Positions 32,770-44,730 of a stretch of DNA of 64,000 bases are shown one piece after another. How positions within the stretch are numbered: the first letter of the stretch is position 1; each line of letters opens with the position of its first letter. Origin of the DNA: Bombyx mori (Eukaryota; Arthropoda; Insecta; Lepidoptera; Bombycidae); the NCBI RefSeq assembly GCF_030269925.1, contig NC_085128.1:12092501-12156500 (forward strand). The letters run 5' to 3'. Made by a program: the position numbers and the translations under genes. Under the pieces are notes generated by a model, which saw only the letters and a list, made by a program, of their open reading frames with translations, made no database searches and was not told the origin of the DNA.

Positions 32770-33488
32770 TGAAAAAAAAATTATTTTTAGAGAGAATGTC
32801 CCGTTTTTTAAATGACAACTGCATTGCACAAACCAAGCTTTCTCATGGTTCGTTGAAGAGAAAATCCGAAAATCGCTGAAAATTGACGACTCAACGTCGC
32901 AAATAAGCGAGCATTATCTTGCGGAAATCTTTAACGGGTAACGGGGACAAATCGCATTGATCTCAGAGGTCCGACTTTCGTTAAAGGACATCTGAGCACG
33001 CGATGTAAGCTCATTGTACGTGCTTACGGAGGATTAGGCACCTTTTAACGTCGCGCACTATTTACCTTTCCTTTCTGAAAGCGGGAGACACAGCTTACTC
33101 CGTCTCGTTAGTGGACGAGGAGTAAACAAATAAGGATTTACCTGAACAGGTTCCACTTGAAAGCACGCTTAATTCCATTAGAAATCTTATTTTATTCGAA
33201 TGTAAATAAAATAAACAAGCTTAAGCTGTCTGTGGAACGAGCGAAGCGGTTACAATTAATTTTTAATTATGTGCATCCTTATTTGACAAAGTTTATCAAA
33301 GTCTGAGATTTTACATATTATTTTTAAAGAATTATGAAGTTTTACAACTTACTAGATTTCGCAGAAAGCAAAGGATATTCGGCGAAAATGCTATCAAAAA
33401 AAAAAGTGTATCTATCGCTTCTTTGTTGCTCTTCTAATAGATAACATGATTAGATCGATGAGCTTAATACATAAAACATAGTTTAGAA
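32770..33488. other. Stretch without recognised gene or repeat
   Basis: Mixed to AT-rich sequence next to the GC-rich island with no interspersed repeat. It would be upstream flank for a minus-strand gene and downstream for a plus-strand one. Confidence 0.45.
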
Positions 33489-33823
33489 ATCGTCGTGACC
33501 TATGAATGATTAATAACGTGTAATAAAACTCAATACCGCAAAAATTATAATTTGCGTGATTGCGTACAATTGAGACAAATCTTAAAGTGGATGGCGGCAT
33601 TCACGTTGTCATGTCAAGAGCTCCAGTAAACATTTAACACCAGGTCTTGGCCAGGTCCAAGGTGCAGCGGCTTGGCTCTGTCCCTGGCATTGCTGAAGTC
33701 CACTGACGACGGTAACCAATCACCATCAGATGGGCTGTATACTCGTCTGCCTACAAAAGTAATAATAAAAATAAAATAAAAAGTCGACTATGAGCTCACA
33801 CACCTGTCTAAGTAATTAAAAAC
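33489..33823 (+). mobile_element. Bm1 SINE with internal deletion, split by a LINE tail
   Basis: The left part begins 'tcgtcgtgacctatgaatga' and jumps directly to 'taacgtgtaataaaactc', so most of the tRNA-like head including box B is deleted. It continues to 'taaacatttaacaccaggt' at about 33645. After an inserted LINE tail the Bm1 end resumes as 'gactatgagctcacacacct' and 'gtctaagtaattaaaaac'. Confidence 0.78.
33650..33779 (+). mobile_element. LINE 3' tail, family L1, nested in Bm1
   Basis: 'cggcttggctctgtccctgg', 'cattgctgaagtccactgac', 'accatcagatgggctgtata' and 'tcgtctgcctacaaaagtaa' with an A-rich tail match the 26.5 kb reference closely. It sits inside a decayed Bm1, so it inserted later. 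Confidence 0.82.
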
Positions 33824-33852
33824 TCAAATTTAAAACCTTTTTTTTATAGAAA

Positions 33853-34066
33853 CTAGCGATCCGCACTCGCTTCGCTTCGGAAACTGTAATTTGTTATTGA
33901 TTTCTCCACTATTTAATGGACTTTATTATACATATAAACCTTCCTCTTCAGTCACTCTATCTATTAAAAGAAACTGCATCAAAATCCGTTGCGTAGTTTT
34001 AAAGACTTAAGCATACATATGGATATAGGGACAGAGAAAGCGACTTTGTTTTATACTGTGTAGTGA
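33853..34066 (-). mobile_element. Short Helitron, family D, copy 2
   Basis: Plus-strand CTAG at 33853-33856 followed by 'cgatccgcactcgcttcgct', internal 'ttctccactatttaatggac' and 'ccgttgcgtagttttaaaga', and the right end 'actgtgtagtga' (minus-strand TCACTACACAG). Family D termini are intact. Confidence 0.76.
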
Positions 34067-35187
34067 TATGTTAAAATCGCAAACATATTTATCCAATCCA
34101 TTTAAATGACACATCAATAAACACAAACCTTCCGAAGAATAACTTAAATTTGAATTTATCGGTTCTTACTTTAGCCTAGTTTTCCACAAAAAGTAATAAA
34201 GCGACAGAAATACAATTAATTGCTTAATAAAATACTTTATTAAATTGTGAACTCAACTAATCATTTCATTTTATTAACGCATTTCTGACTTGCCTCCTTC
34301 ATTTTATCGGATATTTATTTATTATCGAAAAGCCTCCATTATTTGTAATAAAGTTGAAGCCTTTTGACGAACTAACGAGAAATTGTTATTAAAACAGATT
34401 ACTATTATGATTTCCATTTGTAATTAATTTCTTAGTTGTCGGTATATTGTAGATAGATTTTTGTATACACCAAATATAAATTAAAAAAACATTTTTTTTA
34501 AATTGGTTGCTCACTTCTCGGAAATTTTGTTTATTAATTAACTACTTTTAATTTGTCAAAACATTTAACTATTTCTTTAAGTCAATTCGTAACCATTTTC
34601 TGGATGTTAAAAATTGCTTTAACCCGAATTGAATTTTTCAAATTTAAGAATGTTTAAATAATTCAAAACTCCTTTAATCAAATACTTAATAAAATTCAAA
34701 CGTTTACTTATAAATAATAAAAAAAATTAAACGAATTTAAATTATATGAGATAATTGTTATGAGAACGCGTATCAATTATTTTTGCACGTAAATTTGTAC
34801 GTACGTATAGTTACATTAAATTTATATCAAAGCACATAAGTTGATGCCATGGTATAGAAATATAAAATGTACCGGCTGTGGATTCTTTAAGCTGAAACAT
34901 GACTGGTACCACAGAGAAATGAGAGGCAGTAGTGAACCGTGGTTTAAGCCGCAAGACAGAGAAAATGCCAGCGTCGATGTTCAATCTGAAAGTTTTTTTA
35001 AATATGAACATATTAATATCGTGGAACTTAATGTTCATAATTTTAAATTTTATTCAATTCAAAACAATTCTTATGTGGAATTAAACGCTTCTTTTACTGC
35101 TGTTTTATTTATTCCTCCCATCTAGGTATTGTATTGAATAATGTTCATTACCAATTTAACAAACTATGGTGTAATGGGTAAGACTGA
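34067..35187. other. AT-rich stretch, no supported gene
   Basis: Strongly AT-rich to 34.8 kb. The 94-codon plus-strand frame at 34841-35125 (MMPWYRNIKCTGCGFFKLKH...) starts with ATG and has balanced residues at its N-terminal part, but I recognise no domain, and a minus-strand frame covers the same bases. Confidence 0.4.
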
Positions 35188-35302
35188 TGCTAATGGTAGG
35201 CAGTGGCTTGCTCCTTAGCTCCATGGCTCCTGGAATTGTTGACGGGCATGAGCGACGGTAACCACTCCACCATCAAGTACACTTACAAGGGCTATAAAAA
35301 GA
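35188..35302 (+). mobile_element. LINE 3' tail, family L1, decayed
   Basis: 'ggtaggcagtggcttgctcc', 'catgagcgacggtaaccact' and 'cacttacaagggctataaaa' keep the order of the L1 tail. A stretch before 'acttacaagg' is lost. Confidence 0.7.
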
Positions 35303-36974
35303 GGTGTATGGAATTAAGATTATACCACTGTATGTCTTTTTCTATGTATATTTGTATGTATTACTTACGTGATCACGAATGACTTTTTGTTGAATATTTT
35401 TAGCAATATCAACCCGAAAATTTGTAAACATGCGTTACACTTTATTATTGCAAAAACACAGACGAGCTCACAGATAACACAATCAGGGCTACACCCCCTT
35501 TTTTTCAGGCAGGGGGAGAACCTCCTACGAAGTGTCCGCGCCTCGGGGCTAAGCGGGGTATCTGAGACTTGACCCACGGTCTGCATTTTGGGAGCAGACC
35601 GTGGACCCAAGGATATATACCCTTCCTCCTATCTTTTCCTACCCATGTCCTACCATCACTGGAAATGCTAAGACAAATTCGGGTAGGACACTAGGGTCAG
35701 TTTAATCGGTTATTCTTAGCCAACACATTTCAAATAAAATCAATGGATTACCACAAAAATATTAATTTTTTTAACGTAAAAGGAATATTTCAATTTAGAA
35801 AGGGATACAAATCAAAATGAATACTTTCAAAACACAAAGCTAATCGTCTACTATATCCTATCATGCTCCACTGTTTTCGATAGTATTAATTTAATTCTCG
35901 TCATCGGCACATACGAGGTAATTAAGGGGAATTATCAGCTTGTTTTTGAAGACACAGAAACGTTATCTCTGTTACACTAATTAGATTAACTTACCCTTAA
36001 GCCAATATGTTCAAGACGTTCGGGATTCAATTATAACAGGGAAGATTCATGAGGTTTTTATTTTCCTCTAATCGTAATACCTTCCACAAAAAATTGTTCG
36101 TTTTTGTGATTTATGTACATAATATAACAATGTTTGTTCATGTATGTTGAAGCTATTTTAAAAGGGAAAGTATTCTTGTGGCTTGTTATAGATGCAGCAA
36201 CCGATGCATATATTGAATTGTTTTCGCAATCAGATTATTTCTGTTAATTTTTCCCGGGGAGCAATCGTCATAACGCAACTGTCACCATCTGGTTAAAACC
36301 AGAGTTCTAAGCTATGAGAGTTGTTGAATGAGACAATGTAAATAGGTTTCACAAACTGAAAACATAGTGGTACCTTGCCAATCTAAAAAATTCGCAATTC
36401 GCAAGAAAGACAGATGATTTTTACTACAATTAATTAGTTTTTCACAAAAAAAAATTGTATTTTATCAAAACCGTTGAAATTATAGCAGCCCCATACTTTT
36501 AAATTCGTTCAGCAAAGTGTAAGTTACATTATGAAATTGGGTGGATAATTAGCAAAAAGGAAAGGATTTCACGGTTCATGACGTCATGGCCTGTAAATGC
36601 GAATGTGTAAGAGAGATAGCACAATATGCTCATGCTCTACATTTAAAAAAAGCACCAAACTCTAGAGCTGCAATCCTTTAAAAGATCATAACGTGAATTT
36701 ATCTCAACCAAGTGTTATCATAAAAATGAACAAATTTATTGATGCAATGCAAACACATGTCGCCACTGAGAGGAAGCGCCAAGAGTCGAGTTACACGCTA
36801 CGTCACGCGTGATCCAAATCGCGCCTACTGCTAACATATCAGCAAACACGGAGTAGCCCTGTGTTCATGAATTGAAGAATACTAACATGCGTATTCTTTC
36901 ATATTAGGCTTTTGTTTAGATCACACATTAGATTACAGTAAGGCTCACGTAAGGCAGCAAGGCACGCAAGGCTC
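35303..36974. other. Stretch with a short perfect hairpin, otherwise unrecognised
   Basis: A less AT-rich block at 35.49-35.64 kb contains an 11-bp perfect inverted repeat (35574-35584 and 35594-35604, 9-nt loop). The minus frame at 35365-35610 crosses it. It may be part of an old element, but I cannot name it. The rest is AT-rich, with a CpG-bearing patch near 36.77-36.86 kb. Confidence 0.4.
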
Positions 36975-37225
36975 TACTGGTGGTAGGACCTCTTGTGAGT
37001 CCGCACGGGTAGGTACCACTACCCCGCCTATTTCTACTGTGAAGCAGTAATGCGTTTTGGTTTGAAGGGTGGGGCAGCCGTTCTAACTATACTGAGACCT
37101 TAGACCTTATATCTCAAGGTGGGTGGCGGCATTTACGTTGTAGATGTCTATGAGCTCCAGTAACTACTTAACACCAGGTGGGCTGTGAGCTCGTCCACCG
37201 ATCAATGCAATAAAAAATAAAAAAG
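36975..37225 (+). mobile_element. Bm1 SINE, 5'-truncated
   Basis: Starts 'tactggtggtaggacctctt' and ends 'accgatcaatgcaataaaaa'. Well preserved. It faces a decayed minus-strand Bm1 that begins 38 bases downstream. Confidence 0.93.
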
Positions 37226-37263
37226 GCATTTTGCGGTTTGTCGCAGCACTATTGTATCCCTAA

Positions 37264-37492
37264 TTTTTTTACTGCCTAAATGTGTGATCGAGCTCACAGT
37301 TCTACCTTAACTGTTGACTGGAATCCATAGACATCAATACGTGAATGCTACAATCCGCCTAAGAAATGAGATCGAAGTCTCAATTTTATGATTATAACCA
37401 CCATGCAGATCGTAAAGCAATACTGCTTTCGTGGCAGAAATAGGCAGGACGATGGTGCCTACTTTTGCGGACAAAAAACGCCCTACCACCAA
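37264..37492 (-). mobile_element. Bm1 SINE, decayed
   Basis: 'actgcctaaatgtgtgatcg', 'tggaatccatagacatcaat', 'gtggcagaaataggcaggac' and 'cgccctaccacc' follow the minus-strand Bm1 order with many substitutions. Older than its inverted neighbour. Two minus frames in it (37334-37549, 37546-37743) are shadows or chance. Confidence 0.8.
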
Positions 37493-40241
37493 AATAAATT
37501 GGAGACCACTAAATATTACCGACGTTTCTGCTTTTTCATTACATTTCATGCTTGAATATTGTACCCCCTATGAGATATGATGTCGAAGTCCCATTTATAT
37601 TGTATACTGGATGTTTCACTTATTAAGCTAGTAAGTACGTGTAGCTCCACCATATATTTAGGGTTATCATTCGCCCAAAAAAAACGCAGACCAGACAACG
37701 CGTTCTTAATTTGGCTCAAATTCAATTTAGCATTGTAACACAAATCTGAAAAAAAAAAACGTGATACTCTTCATTGATCGATTTATAAGTAACACTAACA
37801 TAAAAGAAATAATTAAAAAAAAAAAACAATCACTTAAATCTAAAACATATCGTACAAAGAACGCTAGTAATTTTCCTTCAATCTACATTCAAAAACCGCT
37901 CTGACTAGTGTGACTCAATTGACTAGTGGTAGGTATGTGTGTGCGAATTCCACATTCAAGTTAGAAGGCTGTCGCGCCTGCACGGCCTCAGGTCATTGAA
38001 CCGGCGCTCGCGCCAAGCCGTCTACAAAACTGATTATGTAACATGACCTTAACATTGTCACTGTTGAACTAACCTTATTCAAAACGTCCTTGCGACTGTC
38101 TCATGATAATATCTCGGTGTTATTTTGGAAAATAATTTAAAAAAATTGGGGTCGGAAATTTGTAATCTACATAATTAGAAATTAAAACAGTTTTAGAAGG
38201 TTTTCTCGTCTTTGCCTTAGAAGAAACAAGTTGAATATTGCTCGATATCAATAGTCAAATATGGTCCGACATCTTTTTACAAAAAATCACTATTTTTGCA
38301 GTATTATTGTTTTTAAAGCTGAACTATATTATTATTAACTTTTTTGATCATAAATTTAGTCACGAAGCAATTGTTGAAAGCATGGAAATAATGAATATCC
38401 TAACTTATACCTGAAAATTAAATATTGGTTTTGATAATTTGTTTCGCCTCATATTTCAACATGAGTTTAGATTATGATGTTTCCAATAGCTCTATATCAA
38501 CAGTTAAGCCACGGGCAAATTATTCAGTGGCAGCACTGGAATATTGTTATAAAAAACGCTATAATATCCATTATTTTATGCATATGTTGTACTTATTGTT
38601 AAAAGGGCAGTAAGAAGGATTATCACAATGTTGGAAAATTAATTAAATAGCTTCAACTTCATAATTATTATATTTTAAGAACAAAAATTAAGTATTATGG
38701 ACACCAATTTACTTTTATACTCTGTTAAATCTGTGATTAAGAATAATGGAACTATACTCAATTTACTAAAAACAAACTAGCTGTATATGCATTATAGTTT
38801 CTTTTGAAAAATTAGCTAAGCGTATTCACTGTTTGAGCATAATGTACTGGACGTAGAGTGTACCGACCACCCACCACTACCCGCTACTAGGTACTTTGTA
38901 CTAGGGTCTTTCTTGTTTATTTTTAGCAAGCAGCAACCGCGTCTTTTGGCTTCAAGAATTGAAAATAAATTAACTGAACAGACAGACAGACAGACCTAGA
39001 AAAGCTTGACCTCCGGTATCAAGGAAGGAAATTCGCGCTTTAGTGACCTGGGAAACTAATCTACCGAAAAAATGTCTTTATATTAGTTTCGTACATATAA
39101 TACTTGTGTTTTTGATTTATGCGTCTTAGCTTAAATAGGTAGTGATTCTAAAAAATTTACATAATTAAAAAGACGTCTAAAATTTGTAAACTAATGTTTC
39201 TACATTATAAGCAATGTAGTCCAATAAAAAAATAGCTGTTGCCCGGAATCATCGACCAGTAGGAAGCGTAGGAGGCAGTTACCGATCGTCTTTGGCGTAC
39301 ATTATAGACGGATGTTCCCGTTTTGCCTTCGGAAACTATCTCTTTACACATGGTAATTAAATGTTAATGCTCTGTTCTTAAATATGCCTCGCGCTTGTAA
39401 TATTACATGCGCTATGCCTGTGTTTTTAGTATTTTAATTAATTTCGATCTGTGGAGACCTTGCTGTCATAGGATAATACAAAAGTGTTCGCTTTCATGCT
39501 TTATTAAACAGGTACTTAGATGTATTATATCAATTACCATAAATGGGAAAGTTTGCTTGATTGTTATATCTCGTTCGCGGAGCAATGGAATGCTAATTTT
39601 ATCAGTAAGCTTATGCGTCAGAGAGCAATGTATACATACATTACTATTGATTAATTGACGTGTCCCAATATTTTACAAATACAACAACCCCTGAGCACAG
39701 CTATATGATACTTTGTGACTTAAAATGGAGATTGAAAAACACAATGTAGCTTCATCTCAATCATCACGTCCAAACAATTAACAGTGACGAAACTCATTTA
39801 AAATTACTGCCTAATTATTTACGCATTAATTTGTTCTTAATTGACTTTCAGTCGCTGAAATCGGAGACCTGTTCATTCCTGTTAAGCAATTAAACGAAAT
39901 AAATTATAATTTATTTACTTTTCTATTTAAAACAAGTTAGACCCATCCAATATTGATTAGTACTGTTTTGTACAATTTGCGTTGGGGTTGTGTTGGATGT
40001 TACTGTTTTTTTTAAGGTAACTTTACATACAATGAAAGTTTTTTTAAGGTGCCAATCTAATCTAAGCTAATTTTTCGATCGACGCACTGCCTTATCTGAG
40101 TTTGAGTGGTTTTGTAGAATTCTACACATAATAAAAAATAAATTGAAATGGAAATTTCATTTGTGACGAAATGGTGTTCTAAATTTATAAAAATTTAGTA
40201 CTTTAACGCTGGTGTTTATTAAGTACACATTTTATAATTTA
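37493..40241. other. Long stretch without recognised gene or repeat
   Basis: About 2.7 kb, AT-rich. A CpG-bearing patch at 37.96-38.03 kb ('cctgcacggcctcaggtcat', 'ccggcgctcgcgccaagccg') stands out but has no frame of note. A short (GACA)n run lies at about 38978-38993. Frames at 38425-38613 and 39407-39658 show no domain. Confidence 0.45.
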
Positions 40242-40463
40242 CTGACGACCCGCCCTCGCTTCGCTTCGGAAACTGTAATTTATTATTGATTTCTCCACTA
40301 TTTATTTGATGTTATTATACATATAAACCTTCCTCTACAATCACTCTTATCTATTAAAAAAACTGCATCAAAATCCGTTGCGTAGTTTTAAAGATTTAAG
40401 CATACATAGGGACAGACAGATATAGGGACAGAGAAAGCGACTTTGTTTTATACTATGTAGTGA
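40242..40463 (-). mobile_element. Short Helitron, family D, copy 3
   Basis: The left end 'ctgacgacccgccctcgctt' (CTAG mutated) and right end 'atactatgtagtga' (minus TCACTACATAGTAT) frame the family D interior, including 'aaaatccgttgcgtagtttt'. A short duplication of 'atagggacaga' lies near the right end. Confidence 0.75.
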
Positions 40464-41292
40464 TCAAGCAAAGAACGCTTACAAATTCTGATTATTTTTC
40501 TTCCATTCAGCCTGCCTAGTAGAGGAACAGTAATGCTGTAGGCATACGCTCATACAACACGAGCACCAAAGTAAATTTACTAACCGTATACAACTTTTTA
40601 AAATAGTTAAATTTAATTCTACATACTTAACAAGCTTATCATATCACAGTAAAACATTTGAAACAACAAACAAAACAGTCTTTAATCCATCCGGACACAC
40701 GAAGAATTCAAAATAACGGACGTTTAAAACAAGTAAAAACACAAAACAAACGTATCGAACGTAAGTAAATCGACCGTGGAACGCGAGAACAAAACGGAAT
40801 AAATTGTTTTAATAAGGCATAAATTGTTTAAGTAAAAAAACAATTGCGAAGAATACCTACGCGGCTGACCATGGCATTTACGCTTTACTGGACTCTTTGG
40901 ACGATGCGTTCTGCATTTTTTTGCAAGTACATAAGCCTCAGTTCACCTGATGCGTTTCTGATCAATGAATCCCAAAACTAGATTTTGAGGGTCTCGTTTT
41001 TACGAAAACTTACAGACATCCCAAATACGAATGTCGAAGAATCAATTGTGTTCTACAAAATTGTATAATTTTTTGTATACAGGCTTTGTTCATGGAAGAA
41101 ATAGACAACACTCTCTGTGGACCCACAATACAATCTTAGACTAGAATTTTAAGAAATGGTGCTTACTTACTATACGAAGGTTGGTCAGTCTGATTGATTG
41201 TGACGATTAAAGGGTGCAGATGTAGGAAATGTCGTAATTGTAAAAATGCGGATATAAGACACAGATCCTTTCGATCGGATTCAATGTACTTA
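40464..41292. other. Stretch without recognised gene or repeat
   Basis: AT-rich, no supported frame or repeat. Confidence 0.5.
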
Positions 41293-41537
41293 TCTATACT
41301 AATATTATAAAGAGGAAGGATTTGTTTGTTTGTTTTTATTGAATCGGCTCCGAGCCTACTGAACCGATTTAAAAATTCTTTCACTGTTGGAAAGCTATGC
41401 TATCCCCGGGTGACATAGGCTATCTTTATTACATTTTCAATAAAAATAGGGATATTTGAAACTCCAATAATGTAAAAATTACCTTTTTTTTTACATCGCG
41501 TGCGCTACTACCCAAGCGAAACCGGGGCGGGCGCTAG
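41293..41537 (+). mobile_element. Short Helitron, family B, copy 2
   Basis: Starts TCTATACTAATATTATAAAG after A and ends 'gaaaccggggcgggcgctag' followed by T. The interior has 'gaatcggctccgagcctact', 'tgctatccccgggtgacata' and an 'aactccaataatgtaaaaat' block. An internal portion present in the 47.2 kb copy is deleted. Confidence 0.78.
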
Positions 41538-41748
41538 TTTCTAATAAACAAAACCATACTTGAATCGTTGTGAAGGCGGCCTAATACTGGTTTTTGCAGT
41601 TTATTTGCGCCGTAATTCTACCATAACTGTTACCTCTGCGATGCAACGGGACGTTATGCTTTGATGGACTCTTGGTAATGCAAAGTTCACCACGTGTGGA
41701 TGATTTTTTATTTATTTTTTTGATGGCATCTAAGCAATTAAAAACAAA

Positions 41749-41935
41749 ATGGTTGAACGAGCTCATAGCCCACCTGGTGATAAGTGGTTACTGGAGATAT
41801 AAGTTCTAAGGTCTCAAGTATGGTTACAACGGCTACCTTACCCTTCAAACCGAAACGCATTACTGCTTCACGGCAGAAATAGGCAGGGTGGTGGTACCTA
41901 CCCGTGCGGACTCACAAGACGTTTTACCACCAGTA
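41749..41935 (-). mobile_element. Bm1 SINE with internal deletion
   Basis: Minus-strand copy in which 'agtggttactggag' joins directly to 'atataagttctaagg', removing the usual 'cccatagacatctacaacgt ... ccttgag' block of about 40 bases. The break lies between two GAG triplets. A short plus-orientation Bm1-like end, 'catctaagcaattaaaaac', sits immediately left (41728-41746). Confidence 0.88.
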
Positions 41936-42070
41936 ATAAAACAGCGTAACAGCGTTAGTTAATGTACTTTGCTGTTGGATAGTTTTATAGCAGTTCTGTT
42001 TGATTAGCATCGATATTCAGATGAGCTCGATCGTTAACTATTGCGTCAGCGCTCATAGACTTGACCCATT

Positions 42071-42180
42071 TTATGGGCAACAACTTGGCTGTGGCCCTGG
42101 GTTTGCTTTGTCCTTGAGCAACGATGACTATTTATCATCAGGTGGGCCGTAAACTCGTATACCGACAAATGAAATAAAAG
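42071..42180 (+). mobile_element. LINE 3' tail, family L1, decayed
   Basis: 'gcaacaacttggctgtggcc', 'ttatcatcaggtgggccgta' and 'actcgtataccgacaaatga' match the L1 tail with many changes. Confidence 0.65.
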
Positions 42181-43302
42181 AAAACCTTGAAAGTTGAAGG
42201 GTTTTTGCTTTTTAAACCGAAATATGTAAGTCTTCGCCGCAGAAAGGACAAAATCACCAACCCGAGTGGATTCACAGTAAGCCATATTACAAGTTCTATT
42301 ATCCGGCCGTCGAGTGAACGCTATCGACATAACTTATATTTAGAGTAAAATTTTAACATTTATTTATAATAGTCGACGTGATTTTTGAAATTGAATGCAA
42401 GCCATTTGTTCGATTATTGACACATTCTATCAGCGGCCGGGCAGCATACACGTTACTTGTAATGAACTTAGATAAGGGTCAATGCTAACTATTAAGCCTC
42501 AAAGAAAGCATACACCGCTAACTTATAATTATCAGTCTTTATCATGTAGTGTGCAGCTCGCCTAACCTTATATTTGTAACTGCACACACTAAATTATGAC
42601 AGTATTACACGAATTCTCGACTTGAACAGTTCCTTTTTTATTTTGCCTACATCACTCCAACCCAATCATGAACCTTGATCTCTTTAAATACAAGCCATGC
42701 TTACCCTAAGAAAAACGGTTTAATATTTTGAATAATTATTTCCTTTCCGTTGAGGTTCGCCTACGTGGAGTACGTTTATTTTGTATGGGCGAAGACCCAC
42801 GCTTAGCGGTGGGATGAAAGGCCTATATTCTTTCCCGGGTCTCATACTATTTCCAAATCGAATTAAGTAAATAATATCCATTCAGCAGTCTGGGCATAAG
42901 AAAGTAACAGAGTTTTTCTTCAAATATTATTGATTGTGTAATCTCTATCTATCTAACATTTTAATTTGTATTTCTTTCTAATCTCCGTCTAAAATTTAAG
43001 AGTACAAAAGGAAATTCGAAAAATCTTTAAACGACGACAATCTTTTCTACAATTTCTGATTTTAATGAATCTATAGCCTTCCTTCTGTTCCAATTCTCTG
43101 TCTACCTATGGAGATTACATGAAAACTAGTTCGGTAGTTACGGAGATTTGTGCAAACAAACATATGACAGGCAGACAGATATTTATTGAAAAAATTGAAA
43201 AAATTTATTAAAACATCTTTAGAAGAAAGCAGTGAATCTACTATTAGTACCTTTCCTTATTTATAGTATATCAGATTTTACTGTATCAATATTTATTGAT
43301 GA
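42181..43302. other. Stretch without recognised gene or repeat
   Basis: AT-rich with a small block of mixed composition near 42.75-42.85 kb ('gcgaagacccacgcttagcg') that I cannot identify. 'cggtagttacggagatttgt' followed by 'gcaaacaaacatatgacagg' near 43.13 kb has the flavour of a retroelement tail but is too short to call. Confidence 0.4.
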
Positions 43303-43546
43303 CTAGCTGACCCGGCAAACTTCGTAGTGCCTCAATCGATAAATAAAAGACACATCAAGGGGACACATCAAAGGAAAACAAAATTGATTGTTTTTATATA
43401 ATTCCGAGCTTTTTTATATTTTCTCACTTTTTAAACCTTCCCTGGACTTTCACGAATAATTCAAGACCAAAATTAGCCAAATCGGTCCAGCCGTTCTCGA
43501 GTTTTAGCGAGACTAACGAACAGCAATTCATTTTTATATATATAGA
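43303..43546 (-). mobile_element. Short Helitron, family C, copy 2
   Basis: Plus-strand CTAG at 43303-43306 followed by 'ctgacccggcaaacttcgta'. The right end 'tttttatatatatagat' gives a minus-strand TCTATATATATAAAAA start. It is shorter than the 27.2 kb copy through an internal deletion near 43.35 kb. Confidence 0.78.
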
Positions 43547-44481
43547 TGATTCAGTACTGTCTCTTTTTTGTTTTTTTCTAAATCCACGACATAACATAGA
43601 TAATATTCTTGGCTTAATACAAAATATACTCGTAAACTAGAGACAGACTAAAATTTATGCAATGCATAATTCATTCATTTTGTTTTTTATTTGAACTCTC
43701 TAACAAGAAAACAAGTAAAAATTATTCAACAATATTTGTTTACAAAAGCCTCATTAAAATTCTACATTAACGAATAGCATCTACACAATACGCCAATTCA
43801 TTCCGCTGAAATTTCAGTTTAGTGCTTTCACTGGAATATGCTTATGCACGTAACTGAATGCTCATTATTAAATTATAATAGAAGTTGTACCAAATACGTT
43901 GTGGTTGCATTAATTACAATTTATTATGCTGAAACGCCGGAAAACATTCTAAATAGTCGAATAGTACACGAAAATTATAGATTAGTTAACGTAGACAATC
44001 GATATTTTATTTATAGCATGTTCATAATGTTGTTTTGTGTTTGACGCGATTATATCCGATTGCTTGCGGATGTTAAAATTTTGTTAAATGGATGCTTGTT
44101 AAGGCATTGTTGCTTTAATTCCACTATATTCAAGTCATGTTTTCTTTCTGTTAATAGATTTTGCCAAAGCTGTTGAAGCGATATATAAATGAAATTATTT
44201 AGTAACCCTTTACATATTTTTTTAAACAATTATTTATTCATTATTAAATAGTGTTCGCACAGCTATTTCATAATAATTTCAAGATTTAGGTTCATTTCAC
44301 ATTTTATTTTTTTGTTTGTTACAACTCTTCATCATTTAAAGGTGAAAAGGATAGAAGAAGGAATTGTTTATTGATAGCATTAGAGCTGGTTATTATTTAT
44401 TTACTAAAAAAAATCGAATAAAAACCTGAGAAATGTTACTGAACTTTTTTGTCTTTACTTATTTATAAAAATATATATTTC
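43547..44481. other. Stretch without recognised gene or repeat
   Basis: AT-rich. The 68-codon plus frame at 43838-44044 starts with ATG but shows no domain. Confidence 0.45.
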
Positions 44482-44730
44482 TATACTAGATAGGTAAATG
44501 ATCTCACAGTCTGACTAGTGTTAAATGGTTACCGAATCCCATAGACATCAAAACATGAATATCACGACCATGAGATCAAAGCCTCGATTTTTTTTGTAAT
44601 ATAGCTCTATATTATTACTCTTTTTCACACGAACAGTGAGCAATGCCAGGGCCAGAGCCGAGCGGCTGCTTATAATTAAACTCTTCTTACCCTTCAAACA
44701 AGAATGCACGACTGCTTCGAACGTGAATGG
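44482..44730 (-). mobile_element. Bm1 SINE, decayed, interrupted by a LINE remnant
   Basis: 'aaatgatctcacagtctgac', 'gaatcccatagacatcaaaa' and 'catgagatcaaagcctcgat' form the left half. After an intervening AT-rich block and a LINE tail remnant, 'cccttcaaacaagaatgcac' and 'gactgcttcgaacgtgaatg' continue the Bm1 body. Confidence 0.65.
44637..44674 (-). mobile_element. LINE tail remnant, family L1, nested in Bm1
   Basis: 'gagcaatgccagggccagag' followed by 'ccgagcggctgctta' is the minus-strand reading of the L1 block 'taggcagcggctcggctctg...'. Short but specific. Confidence 0.6.
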
